Shown here: positions 1 to 6,812 of the stretch, piece after piece
Position numbering within the stretch: position 1 is the first letter of the stretch
Layout of the letters: each line of letters begins with the position of its first letter
Assembly (NCBI GenBank): GCA_903926285.1
Contig: CAIYIP010000125.1
Coordinates: forward strand, 1-6,883
Source: an uncultured Gammaproteobacteria bacterium
Lineage (GTDB): Bacteria > Pseudomonadota > Gammaproteobacteria > Pseudomonadales > Pseudohongiellaceae
Direction: 5' to 3'
DNA: 6,883 nt
Program-made: the position numbers and the translations under genes
Notes under the pieces: model-generated
Databases searched by the model: none
What the model was told of the DNA's origin: nothing
What the model saw: only the letters and a program-made list of their open reading frames with translations

Positions 1-562
1 CAGTCGCATTGCCGGGATTGGTATTACGCGACATCAGCACTGCCATCGGTGTACCAACGATATTGCTGCGGCCCACAACCACGCAATGTTTACCTGCCGT
101 TTCAATATGGTTGCGCTTGAGCAATTCCATGATGCCGTTCGGCGTGGCAGAAATGTAAGTCGGCAGGCCGAGCAGCATACGGCCAAGGTTTTCGGGGTGA
201 AAACCATCAACGTCCTTGCGTGCAGAAATCGCTTCGGTGACTTTGTCTTCGTTGATATGTTTCGGCAGCGGTACCTGCACGATGAAGCCGTCAATGTTGG
301 GATCGTTATTGAGCGCTTCGACTTTGGCGAGCAGTTCAGCTTCGGTCGTGGTGTCAGGTAATGCAATAAGCGTCGAATCAAACCCGACCATCTTGCAGGC
401 CATGACCTTGTTGTTGACGTAGGTATGACTACCGCCATCGTTACCAACAATGACTGCGGCAAGATGGGGCACCTTGCCACCCCGGGCTTTTATGGCGCGG
501 ACTTTTTCAGCGATTTCCTGCTTGAGTTGCTCGGCTGTGGCTTTGCCATCTAATAACTGCAT
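1..562 (-). CDS. folD: FolD, bifunctional methylenetetrahydrofolate dehydrogenase / methenyltetrahydrofolate cyclohydrolase (partial, C-terminus off the window)
   Basis: Cytoplasmic enzyme that oxidises 5,10-methylene-THF with NAD(P)+ and hydrolyses 5,10-methenyl-THF to 10-formyl-THF. I translated this frame by hand: 187 residues are present of the usual 280-300, and the gene runs off position 1. Visible family motifs are SHTYVNNK (45-52), with the substrate-site Tyr48 and catalytic Lys52; GFIVQVPLP (92-100); KDVDGFHPENLGR (116-128), with the folate-binding Asp119; and the start of the Rossmann cofactor domain, VVVGRSNIVGTP (161-172). The ATG at 560-562 has AGAGGA four bases upstream. The product of the divergently read fhs is its substrate. 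Oddity: the segment usually read as PCTPxG is SATPNG (138-143), and GGKVPHLAAVIVG (28-40) and SHTYV resemble my memory of Bacteroidetes FolD more than the Escherichia type. Identity is certain; origin is inference. Confidence 0.96.
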   Translation of the reverse strand, partial: MQLLDGKATAEQLKQEIAEKVRAIKARGGKVPHLAAVIVGNDGGSHTYVNNKVMACKMVGFDSTLIALPDTTTEAELLAKVEALNNDPNIDGFIVQVPLPKHINEDKVTEAISARKDVDGFHPENLGRMLLGLPTYISATPNGIMELLKRNHIETAGKHCVVVGRSNIVGTPMAVLMSRNTNPGNAT

Positions 563-751
563 GTGTTCCTCTACTGCGTAACGGGAATGAAGCCTGGCAT
601 TCTACCCAAGATGGGGACGGGCGCCCACTACTCAGAATAGCGGGATTTATTTGCCAGTTGAAAATTATAAAAACTTTATTGCCGAATGCGCAGGCTCCTG
701 GCTTAGGTGTAATGGTCGGGGTGGGTGGTATCGGAGACTTTTACCACGTCA
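563..751. other. Spacer between folD and the end of the dsbD-like gene
   Basis: This 189-base gap holds no gene that I can support and no tRNA-like fold. It contains an AT-rich island near 645-680 with a candidate folD promoter, and an 8-base palindrome GGGCGCCC near 619-626. I see no stem followed by a T run downstream of the dsbD stop on the minus strand. Read-through from the upstream operon into folD, which lies in the same direction, is therefore possible. Confidence 0.6.
664..692 (-). promoter_or_regulatory. Candidate sigma70 promoter for folD
   Basis: On the minus strand a perfect TATAAT lies at 664-669 in an AT-rich stretch. The hexamer 17 bases upstream (687-692, TGCGCA) is a poor -35 match. 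A second, weaker option is TAGAAT at 599-604, which sits closer to the folD start. Either would put transcription upstream of the folD ribosome binding site. This is a motif match only. Confidence 0.35.
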
Positions 752-1714
752 TCAAATACGCGTCAGCGCTTCCATCACGATGCCTTCCGTGAGTATCTGC
801 GGCAGTACTTCGGCGGGTTTGGAGGCATCGGCAGGGAACATCAGGTAGAGCGGCACGCCGCTGGTCTCAAACTGTTTGAGTACCGCCGTGATAGCAGGGT
901 CGTTGTTGGTCCAGTCGCCCTTGAGATACGTCACGTCTTTTTCCTGCAGCGCAGTAACGATCGAGTCTGCACTCAAGGTTACACGTTCGTTCACCAGGCA
1001 TGTGATGCACCAGGATGCTGTCATATTGACGAATACGGGTTTGCCTTGCGCGCGCAGGTCGGCGAGTAGTGCATCGCTGTAGGCCTGGTAGTTTGCGTCT
1101 TCGACAACTGCCGCGCTTGCGCTGCGCGTTTCAAGAAAGGGCGAACGCAACACACTAAAACTGGTAAACAGGCACAACAGGATCAAGAGCGCACTTACAT
1201 AACGCCACCCGCCTTTAGTGATTTGCCGTTGTTGATAAAGCCAGGCGGCAAACGCAAGCAGCACACACGCGCCAATCACCATTGCCATGGCATCGCTGCT
1301 CGTCTGCTGGCCCAGCACCCACAACAGCCATACAGCGGTCGCATAGAGTGGAAATGCAAGGATCTGCTTGAACGTAAGCATCCAGTGGCCGGGGCGTGGC
1401 ATCGTGCGCGCCAGGGCAGGCACAAAACTGATGATCAGAAACGGCAAGGCCATGCCGAAACCCAGCGCCACAAATACCGTCAAGGCGACGATCATTGTCT
1501 GCGTGAACGCAAAGCCAAGTGCTGCCCCATAAAGGGCGCGGTGCAAGGGCTCGCCACCACACTCGCCAACACACCCGTAAAAAAGGAACCCGTGTAACCT
1601 TCCTTGTCCTGCAGATTGGTGCCGACACCCATCACGCCAGTGCCAAACTCGACCACGCCCGACATCGACAGCCCCATCACAAAAAACAGGAACACGAGTG
1701 CACCCACAAACCAC
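752..1714 (-). CDS. DsbD/ScsB-like thiol-disulfide reductase, C-terminal part (downstream of a frameshift)
   Basis: This open frame carries the second half of the reductase whose first half is the 1492-2889 frame. Only the part from base 1525 to the stop at 752 (257 residues) is homologous. The first 63 codons are out-of-frame shadow of the upstream part. In order it shows the remaining membrane segments of the DsbD beta domain (from GAALGFAFTQ through WLLWVLG and a last hydrophobic span, ALLILLCLFTSF), a short linker, and a periplasmic thioredoxin-like gamma domain. That domain has the active site WCITC followed by LVNE, as in ScsB-type proteins; its cysteines are 628 and 631 in restored numbering. 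The conserved cis-proline loop GVPLY follows at about 679. The gamma domain hands electrons from the membrane cysteines to periplasmic partners. If translated alone it could start at the ATG ending at 1495, but it would lack one of the two membrane cysteines and should not work as a reductase. Confidence 0.85.
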   Translation of the reverse strand: MVCGCTRVPVFCDGAVDVGRGRVWHWRDGCRHQSAGQGRLHGFLFYGCVGECGGEPLHRALYGAALGFAFTQTMIVALTVFVALGFGMALPFLIISFVPALARTMPRPGHWMLTFKQILAFPLYATAVWLLWVLGQQTSSDAMAMVIGACVLLAFAAWLYQQRQITKGGWRYVSALLILLCLFTSFSVLRSPFLETRSASAAVVEDANYQAYSDALLADLRAQGKPVFVNMTASWCITCLVNERVTLSADSIVTALQEKDVTYLKGDWTNNDPAITAVLKQFETSGVPLYLMFPADASKPAEVLPQILTEGIVMEALTRI

Positions 1715-2889
1715 GGCGTTTGCAGATGAAAACCCCAGCCGATGGCAGCACCGCTGGCCTGCAAGGTCAGCAATACACCTGCCAGTGCCAGAAAGGCAAT
1801 GATCACACCAGCGGCATACGAGAGGCCATGCATACGTTGCTGGTAGTGCGAATAGTTGCTATGCGCCGACAGGCTCATCACCTTGAGTGACAACACGGGA
1901 AACACGCAGGGCATCAGGTTGAGGATGAACCCCCCGAGCATGGCCAACAGGAATACCGTGCCAAGCGCCATGTCAGAATTGCCGCCACTGCCGGCACCGG
2001 TGTTACTGGTAGCAGCCATCACGCCACCAAGCTGGTTTGTGTTGACGCCCGCAGGTTCGGCATCCACTTGATAGGCCAGTTCCTGACCATCAGCATCGGT
2101 CACCAGCAACAAGCCACCTACACGTTCGGGGACTTCACGCTCAACGCGACGGTTATAGCTCTGGCGCAGTTGCAAGCTTGAAAGTTGGGTGGTGAGTTGC
2201 TGCTCGGCGTTGTAGTCGAGGATGCGGTGCTGGTCAGGAATGAAGGTAATGGTCCGGGCGTTCTCGAAAATATTTTCCGTCGCCTGCACAAGCAATTCGA
2301 TTGCGCCATTGTTGATGGAGAAACTCGCGTCGAGTGTTATGTCATCGCGCGGCTGCGAAGACCGCGTCTGGGCAAAGCCATATTGCCAATCAGTGTTAAG
2401 CGACGCAGGCGTCTGCGTCGTTACTGGTACAGTCAGGTTGAGATCGGCGCCGGAAGGAATACAGATTTCCTCGCATTCAAGCCATGCGGCTTGCGCGCTG
2501 ACTGTAAGAGTACTGCCAGTGAAATCGGCAGGGATACTGAGAGGAACCAATAAAAAAACTTCACCCGTATAGCCAAAATCGACTAGTTCTGCAGGCAGCT
2601 CGAAACGTTCGGGTGTTGGCCAGACCATCGCGCCGGCGGTCACGCCCGCTGGTAACTGCCAACTTAATTCAGTCGCCTTACCGGCATCACCTGGATTGAT
2701 CCAGTAGGTGTGCCACTTTTCAATATGATCGAGTCGCACTGCGGTCCATAATATTTCGCCGGGCACTGCAGTGGCGGTTTCTGCGATCAGCTCGGCATCC
2801 ACATGCTCGCCGTCCACCACCTGGGCAAGAGATGGCTGCATGAGCAACAGCAGCAACAAGCTGTCAAAGATAGCTGTTACTTTATTCAT
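1492..2889 (-). CDS. DsbD/ScsB-like thiol-disulfide reductase, N-terminal part (ends early at a frameshift)
   Basis: This is the first 455 real residues of an inner-membrane protein that carries electrons from cytoplasmic thioredoxin to the periplasm. A signal peptide spans about 1-22 (cleavage after SLA). A periplasmic alpha-like domain follows, with the thiol pair in WLECEEICIP (Cys139, Cys143). The membrane domain begins near 307 and has the two signature cysteines in LMPCVFP (Cys328) and ASPCTAPFMG (Cys449); their spacing of 121 is close to that in E. coli DsbD. After Met454-Gly455 the frame reads ten unrelated residues and stops. One added G at 1525-1528 joins it to the 752-1714 frame, giving 712 residues. 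WLECEEIC and the long N-terminus point to the ScsB-like branch rather than classical DsbD. The ATG overlaps the upstream hydrolase stop by 8 bases and has GGAG (2897-2900) seven bases before it, which suggests coupled translation. Confidence 0.9.
   Translation of the reverse strand: MNKVTAIFDSLLLLLLMQPSLAQVVDGEHVDAELIAETATAVPGEILWTAVRLDHIEKWHTYWINPGDAGKATELSWQLPAGVTAGAMVWPTPERFELPAELVDFGYTGEVFLLVPLSIPADFTGSTLTVSAQAAWLECEEICIPSGADLNLTVPVTTQTPASLNTDWQYGFAQTRSSQPRDDITLDASFSINNGAIELLVQATENIFENARTITFIPDQHRILDYNAEQQLTTQLSSLQLRQSYNRRVEREVPERVGGLLLVTDADGQELAYQVDAEPAGVNTNQLGGVMAATSNTGAGSGGNSDMALGTVFLLAMLGGFILNLMPCVFPVLSLKVMSLSAHSNYSHYQQRMHGLSYAAGVIIAFLALAGVLLTLQASGAAIGWGFHLQTPWFVGALVFLFFVMGLSMSGVVEFGTGVMGVGTNLQDKEGYTGSFFTGVLASVVASPCTAPFMGQHLALRSRRQ
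1525..1528 (-). other. Frameshift point in the dsbD-like gene (G run one base short)
   Basis: On the minus strand the codons read ATG GGG CAG and soon reach a stop. The family consensus here is SPCTAPFMGAALGFAxTQ. Reading ATG GGG GCA GCA CTT gives exactly MGAAL, so one G is missing from a run of four. Both sides remain well-formed with no other damage. A sequencing or assembly slip, or a recent mutation, explains this best. A -1 slip of the glycine tRNA on GGGG could also rejoin the frames, but no canonical slippery heptamer is present. Confidence 0.85.
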
Positions 2890-3583
2890 TAATCCACTCC
2901 AACAGAATACTGCTTACTGCTTCGGGTTGTTCCATCGGGCTCATGTGCCCCGCATTTTTAATAATTCTTAATTCTGAATCTGCCAGATGCTGCTGCATCG
3001 CCTCATGCTGGCTGACAGGACTCCAGCTATCGGCTTCTCCGCACAGCAACCAGGTTTTTTGTTGTATCCGTGCAAGATACGGTGTTTGATCACTGCGCGC
3101 CAACAAAGCGCCAACCTGGCCAATGTAGTCATCGAGACTGTTGCGCAAAATCATGGCGTTTATATCGGCAATTAATCGAACGTCTGAATGGTGGGCAGGA
3201 TGCAACATCGGCAGAATCCAGGCATCCGCCACCGCCTGCAGTCCCTTGCGTTGTGCTGCGGCCAATAAAGTTCCACGTTTTTCAGCCTCTCCGCCCAGCA
3301 CCCCATGCACTCCAGTATCCATGACCGCGAAGTGCTCGATTCTCTTTCCGGCTATTTCCATCAGTTCAAAAGCCACGCGGCCACCCATCGAATGACCCAC
3401 CACCGAAAAGCGTTCGGGTGCATGCTCGAGCACAGATTCCGCCATGGCGCGCAGCGAAGTAAAGCCGCGAAACACAGGGATACGTACATCGGCATACGGC
3501 GCCAGCGCCAGGCGCTGACGCTCCCATACTGCCTCGTCGCACATCAGCCCGGGCAGCAAAAACACACAAGGCCTCAAACTCAT
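2882..3583 (-). CDS. Alpha/beta hydrolase, small single-domain, substrate unknown
   Basis: A 233-residue alpha/beta-hydrolase-fold protein, of normal length for the small esterase/lipase-like members. It opens with the strand and oxyanion-hole turn VFLLPGLMCDEAVW (7-20). It carries the nucleophile elbow GHSMGG (Ser65), an acid candidate in LLCGEADSWSP (Asp185) and the histidine in GHMSP (His213), so the full catalytic triad is visible. There is no signal peptide or membrane segment, so it is probably cytoplasmic. The ATG overlaps the upstream gene's stop by four bases (ATGA) and the stop overlaps the next start by eight, placing it in the middle of a tight operon. The upstream ribosome site is weak (GAAG), consistent with translational coupling. 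The substrate cannot be told; nothing in the sequence ties it to biotin, menaquinone or polyester chemistry. Fold and catalytic residues are secure; its role beside redox genes is unknown. Confidence 0.9.
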   Translation of the reverse strand: MSLRPCVFLLPGLMCDEAVWERQRLALAPYADVRIPVFRGFTSLRAMAESVLEHAPERFSVVGHSMGGRVAFELMEIAGKRIEHFAVMDTGVHGVLGGEAEKRGTLLAAAQRKGLQAVADAWILPMLHPAHHSDVRLIADINAMILRNSLDDYIGQVGALLARSDQTPYLARIQQKTWLLCGEADSWSPVSQHEAMQQHLADSELRIIKNAGHMSPMEQPEAVSSILLEWINE

Positions 3584-4887
3584 TGCAGCACTTCTGGCTT
3601 GGTTGCCTGCAGGATCTCGGCAATCGCAGTGCGCGTCGCGGTATCGAGATGCGGATAGGCAGGCGCCATGGCGGCGCTCTCTACTACCGCCTTGATACGG
3701 CTGAAGAGGTGTATTTTCGCCGACACCGGCAGTGCATCAACTGCTGTTGAATATATCTCGTAGCTCAAAGGATATTTGAACGTGCGCGTCTGCAAATCGA
3801 AATCACGCAAGCTCCGGCCTTTATCGTCCTTAGGACCCTTCTGCTCGAAATATTCCCTGAAACCGGAAGTGCCCTGCACTGTATCAACCAACGGCGCTTC
3901 TTGTGCCATGAACAGGCTGTCGAGCACGGGTTCGGTAAGTGTATCTAGCGTAGCAGCATCAATGTCACCTTGGCTTGCAAGCAACTTGCGACTCTCGAAA
4001 TTAAGCCGCGTCAGCCGGTTTTGTATTTCCACCTGATGTTCGAGCACAAGCAGTGCAACGATGTCGCTCGTGGGCCGCGGATAGGCTTTTAGATCAACAA
4101 GATCGTCAAGCGTGGTGCGATTGCCCGTGGCACTGAAGTCGGCATTGGTGAGCATGCTTATGTCGGTGATGATCAGGTTACCACGATGCTGCAAGGTGCC
4201 ATGTGTGCCTGTGACATACCAGCCGCCCCAGCGGTGGTTGATCGGCGTGGAGGTGTCGGTTAATTCACTGAGTTCGTGCGACACCAGATTGCCGTCAGCA
4301 CCGGCAATCACCGAGCTCAGCATAAAGCGCGGTACACCGCCGCCCGTCATCGAATAACTGTCGTGGCAACGCAGGCAGCGCGTGGTCTCCTGTTCGAAGC
4401 GCGGATTGACTTCAGGCTCTTGCGAGAAGTCGAAAAACACCGGGCCAAGCTGCGGGTCCATTGCACCCACTTCCAGCGTACGACTGCCGGGCACGAAGCC
4501 GACATAAACATCATCATTAAAAAACAACGAGCGCGGCACCTGAGGGGAGATAAAGCGTTGTTTGAGACTGGTCTTGGAAAACACCAGCACTTGCGACGAA
4601 GGATCAATATCGAGTGCCGCCAGCAGGCTCTGCAGAAAACCACTGCCATCGCCATCAAATTCCAGCACCTTGCCGTCTGCAGCCAAAGCCTGCATACGTT
4701 GGCTGAAGCTGTCTTGCGGTGCCACCTTGCCATAACCGACTTCGGGATATTCGCGGTCGTAGACCAGCTGCGCCTGCAAGGGGGTCGTGGCAAACAGCAA
4801 CGCAAGCAGCGCCAGAGGGAGTAGCTGCAACAGATTCGCGCATCTCAGGATACGACGGTCACCGGGTATGGCAGATGTTAAAAACAC
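3580..4887 (-). CDS. Exported protein of unknown function with a single c-type heme motif (CXXCH)
   Basis: A 435-residue protein of no named function that I recognise. An Arg-containing n-region (11-15) leads into a hydrophobic stretch (about 18-35) and a likely signal peptidase site after LQA (39), so it should be periplasmic. Mid-protein, TTRCLRCHDSY (169-178) contains a CXXCH covalent-heme motif (Cys171, Cys174, His175). It is followed by a glycine-rich TGGGVPRF (181-188) and a dense, probably conserved block, HRWGGWYVTGTHG (218-230), with extra histidines at 218, 229 and 234 that could be ligands. Earlier blocks LVFSKTSLKQ (101-110) and FFNDDVYVGF (122-131) look domain-like. I recall similar undescribed proteins in diverse Gram-negative bacteria, but cannot name a family. 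The start is GTG (4885-4887) with GAAGG about ten bases upstream; no in-frame ATG gives a signal peptide. First gene of the operon; a DsbD-like reductase two genes downstream could keep its cysteines reduced for heme attachment (inference). Confidence 0.85.
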   Translation of the reverse strand: MFLTSAIPGDRRILRCANLLQLLPLALLALLFATTPLQAQLVYDREYPEVGYGKVAPQDSFSQRMQALAADGKVLEFDGDGSGFLQSLLAALDIDPSSQVLVFSKTSLKQRFISPQVPRSLFFNDDVYVGFVPGSRTLEVGAMDPQLGPVFFDFSQEPEVNPRFEQETTRCLRCHDSYSMTGGGVPRFMLSSVIAGADGNLVSHELSELTDTSTPINHRWGGWYVTGTHGTLQHRGNLIITDISMLTNADFSATGNRTTLDDLVDLKAYPRPTSDIVALLVLEHQVEIQNRLTRLNFESRKLLASQGDIDAATLDTLTEPVLDSLFMAQEAPLVDTVQGTSGFREYFEQKGPKDDKGRSLRDFDLQTRTFKYPLSYEIYSTAVDALPVSAKIHLFSRIKAVVESAAMAPAYPHLDTATRTAIAEILQATKPEVLQ

Positions 4888-4935
4888 AAGAAATTGACCT
4901 TCAAGTTGCTTAAGGGATAGTTGCTATATGGGGTC

Positions 4936-4964
4936 ATTATACAAAAGGCCCAAGGTTTTCCTTG
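4936..4964 (-). promoter_or_regulatory. Candidate promoter of the heme-protein/hydrolase/dsbD-like operon
   Basis: TATAAT on the minus strand (4936-4941) is a perfect -10 box. The hexamer 17 bases upstream is CAAGGA, a poor -35, and it lies inside the dyad at 4951-4964. Transcription would start near 4930, about 40 bases before the GTG start. A strong -10 with a weak -35 covered by a dyad is a pattern often seen with regulated promoters. Confidence 0.45.
4951..4964. repeat. Perfect dyad CAAGG-TTTT-CCTTG, possible operator
   Basis: Two 5-base arms are exact inverted repeats around a TTTT centre. The dyad overlaps the -35 position of the operon promoter and lies between the two candidate fhs promoters. 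It could bind a dimeric regulator acting on both directions. As a transcript hairpin it is too short to terminate. With only five base pairs per arm, chance occurrence is possible. Confidence 0.4.
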
Positions 4965-5056
4965 CATATCAAAGCTGCTAGACTGCCTCGCCTTTCGCAG
5001 TGACCAAAACCAATTACAACCGCCTATCTGCACTGGCTTCCCTTAACAGCATTAAA

Positions 5057-5061
5057 AAGGA
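5057..5061 (+). promoter_or_regulatory. Ribosome binding site that decides the fhs start
   Basis: AAGGA lies ten bases before the ATG at 5072. The frame stays open upstream to a GTG at 5000, which would add 24 residues, but that GTG has no comparable site. The ATG gives the normal family length of about 557 residues and begins the conserved SDIEIAQ segment almost at once. Confidence 0.65.
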
Positions 5062-5071
5062 ACCGCTTGCC

Positions 5072-6745
5072 ATGACCCACTTGTCCGATATTGAAATTGC
5101 CCAGGCTGCTACCGCCCTTCCGATTGCGGAAATAGGTGCCAAACTGAACATACCCGCCTCAGCGCTGCTGCATTATGGCCCTACAAAGGCAAAGATTGAT
5201 TACGGTTTTATCCAATCCCAGCAAAAGAATAAAAACGGCAAGCTGATTCTGGTAACCGCCATTTCTCCTACTCCTGCCGGCGAAGGTAAAACCACAACTA
5301 CAGTAGGCCTCGGTGATGGCCTTACCCGCATCGGCAAAAAAGCCGCAATCTGCTTGCGCGAACCGAGCCTTGGCCCCTGTTTCGGTATGAAGGGCGGCGC
5401 GGCCGGCGGCGGTTACGCACAAGTAATTCCGATGGAAGACATCAACCTGCATTTCACAGGTGACTTCCACGCAATCGGCGCGGCACACAACCTGCTGTCG
5501 GCCATGATCGACAACCACATCTACTGGTCCAACGACCTGCAGATCGACACTCGCCGCATCAGCTGGCGCCGCGTTGTAGACATGAACGACCGCGCGCTGC
5601 GCGACATCGCGCTTGCACTCGGCGGCCCCGGCAATGGCTTTCCACGCCAGGGCGGTTTCGACATAACCGTAGCGTCCGAAGTCATGGCGATTTTCTGTCT
5701 TGCCACCGACATCAAGGACCTGCAGACCCGTCTCGCCAAAATCGTGATTGGCACCACCCGCACCGGCAAGCCGATTACTGCGGCCGACATCAAGGCCGAT
5801 GGCGCCATGACCGCATTGCTCAAAGATGCGCTGATGCCCAACCTTGTGCAGAGCCTCGAAGGCACCCCAGCGCTGATCCACGGCGGCCCGTTTGCCAACA
5901 TTGCGCACGGTTGTAACTCAGTAATGGCAACCACCACTGCCTTGAAACTCGCTGACTACGTTGTCACCGAAGCCGGCTTTGGTGCCGACCTCGGCGCCGA
6001 AAAATTCATGGATATCAAATGCCGCAAAACCGGCCTCAAGCCTGACGCTGCAGTTATTGTCGCAACCATTCGTGCATTGAAGATGCACGGCGGCGTTGCC
6101 AAAGACCAGCTCAAGAGCGAAAACATCGACGCGCTGAAAATTGGCTTCAAGAACCTTGAGCGCCATCTGCAGAACCTCGGCAAATTCGGCGTTCCAGTTG
6201 TTGTTGCAGTAAACAACTTCATCAACGACACCCCGGCCGAAATCGAAGCGTTGCGCACAATGTGCAACGGCATGAGCGTGAAGATGATTCTTTGCACCCA
6301 TTGGGCCGACGGCAGCGCAGGCACCGAAGAACTTGCGAAGGAAATTGTCGACATCTGCGAAAACCGTCCCGGCGCGTTCAAGTATCTGTACACCGACGAG
6401 CAGACACTCTGGGAAAAAACCCGCACGATCGCTAAAGAAATCTATCGCGCCACCGACATCGCGGCCGATTCCAAAGTACGCAAGCAGTTTGATGATTTCC
6501 AGAAACTCTACCCAAGCTTCCCGATCTGCATGGCCAAAACCCAGTACAGCTTTACTACCGACGCCGCCAAATTTGGCGCGCCGGTAGACCACATGGTAAC
6601 CATCCGCGAACTACGTCTGTCAGCCGGTGCTGAATTTATCGTAGCAGTATGTGGCGACATCATGATCATGCCAGGCCTGCCAGTGAAGCCTGCGGCTGAG
6701 ACCATTTCTGTTAATGAGAAGGGTCAGGTAGAAGGTTTGTTCTAA
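5072..6745 (+). CDS. fhs: Formate-tetrahydrofolate ligase (10-formyl-THF synthetase)
   Basis: Cytoplasmic enzyme that joins formate to tetrahydrofolate using ATP, giving 10-formyl-THF for purine synthesis, initiator Met-tRNA formylation, or reduction by FolD to methylene-THF. The 557-residue product is full length for the family. The N-terminal SDIEIAQ (5-11) leads to the phosphate-binding loop TPAGEGKTTTTVGL (67-80). Next come REPSLGPCFGMKGGAAGGGY (96-115) and PMEDINLHFTGDFHAI (120-135), both hallmark segments. Further conserved stretches are GGPFANIAHGCNS, YVVTEAGFGADLGAEKF and, near the C-terminus, GDIMIMPGLPVKPAA. No key motif is missing or interrupted. It reads divergently from the redox operon, has its own terminator, and with folD across that operon supplies the formate branch of one-carbon metabolism. 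Its codon use looks like that of its neighbours. Confidence 0.98.
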   Translation: MTHLSDIEIAQAATALPIAEIGAKLNIPASALLHYGPTKAKIDYGFIQSQQKNKNGKLILVTAISPTPAGEGKTTTTVGLGDGLTRIGKKAAICLREPSLGPCFGMKGGAAGGGYAQVIPMEDINLHFTGDFHAIGAAHNLLSAMIDNHIYWSNDLQIDTRRISWRRVVDMNDRALRDIALALGGPGNGFPRQGGFDITVASEVMAIFCLATDIKDLQTRLAKIVIGTTRTGKPITAADIKADGAMTALLKDALMPNLVQSLEGTPALIHGGPFANIAHGCNSVMATTTALKLADYVVTEAGFGADLGAEKFMDIKCRKTGLKPDAAVIVATIRALKMHGGVAKDQLKSENIDALKIGFKNLERHLQNLGKFGVPVVVAVNNFINDTPAEIEALRTMCNGMSVKMILCTHWADGSAGTEELAKEIVDICENRPGAFKYLYTDEQTLWEKTRTIAKEIYRATDIAADSKVRKQFDDFQKLYPSFPICMAKTQYSFTTDAAKFGAPVDHMVTIRELRLSAGAEFIVAVCGDIMIMPGLPVKPAAETISVNEKGQVEGLF

Positions 6746-6764
6746 GCGCGTAACATCGATTGAT

Positions 6765-6800
6765 AAAAGGCTCCTGACTTTGCGGTCAGGGGCTTTTTTT
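6765..6800 (+). terminator. Intrinsic terminator of fhs
   Basis: A 10-base stem (GGCTCCTGAC at 6769-6778 with GTCAGGGGCT at 6785-6794, two G-T pairs) closes a six-base loop and is followed by a run of T. The four A's before the stem can pair with the T run, so it may also work in the opposite direction. It begins 20 bases after the fhs stop, showing that fhs is transcribed alone or last. Confidence 0.92.
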
Positions 6801-6812
6801 ATAGGCAATACT

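Larger units (their letters stand above)
4888..5071. promoter_or_regulatory. Divergent promoter region between the minus-strand operon and fhs
   Basis: This 184-base region must drive both directions. For the minus-strand operon there is a perfect TATAAT at 4936-4941 with only a weak -35 hexamer (CAAGGA, 4959-4964). For fhs there are two candidates: TTGACC (4894-4899) with GATAGT 16 bases on (4916-4921), and an extended -10, TGCTAGACT (4976-4984). The fhs leader would be roughly 85-145 bases. I see no riboswitch fold that I can name. All are motif matches. Confidence 0.5.

Noticed and set aside
34..480. A 148-residue minus-strand frame at the left edge
   Set aside because: It is an out-of-frame reading of folD, whose true frame gives continuous FolD sequence from 562 to the edge.
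690..712. A terminator for the dsbD-like operon at the CAGGCTCCTGGC dyad
   Set aside because: The arms leave a loop of only about two bases and no T run follows on the minus strand, so it does not fit an intrinsic terminator.
4347..4824. Open frames of 152 and 182 residues overlapping the heme-motif protein gene
   Set aside because: Both are shadows of the 3580-4887 gene. They are rich in Arg, Cys and His, have no coherent domain, and lack supporting ribosome sites.
5000..5071. A 24-residue N-terminal extension of Fhs starting at GTG 5000
   Set aside because: The GTG has no good ribosome site. The ATG at 5072 has AAGGA upstream and yields the usual family length beginning near the conserved SDIEIAQ. 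The extension is probably leader.
4985..5071. A tetrahydrofolate riboswitch in the fhs leader
   Set aside because: The leader is short and I find no conserved riboswitch core or paired elements. Known THF riboswitches are mainly in Firmicutes.
5159..6592. Long minus-strand open frames inside fhs (249, 224 and 156 residues)
   Set aside because: They lie fully antisense to a strongly conserved gene, show no family motifs, and arise from its codon pattern.
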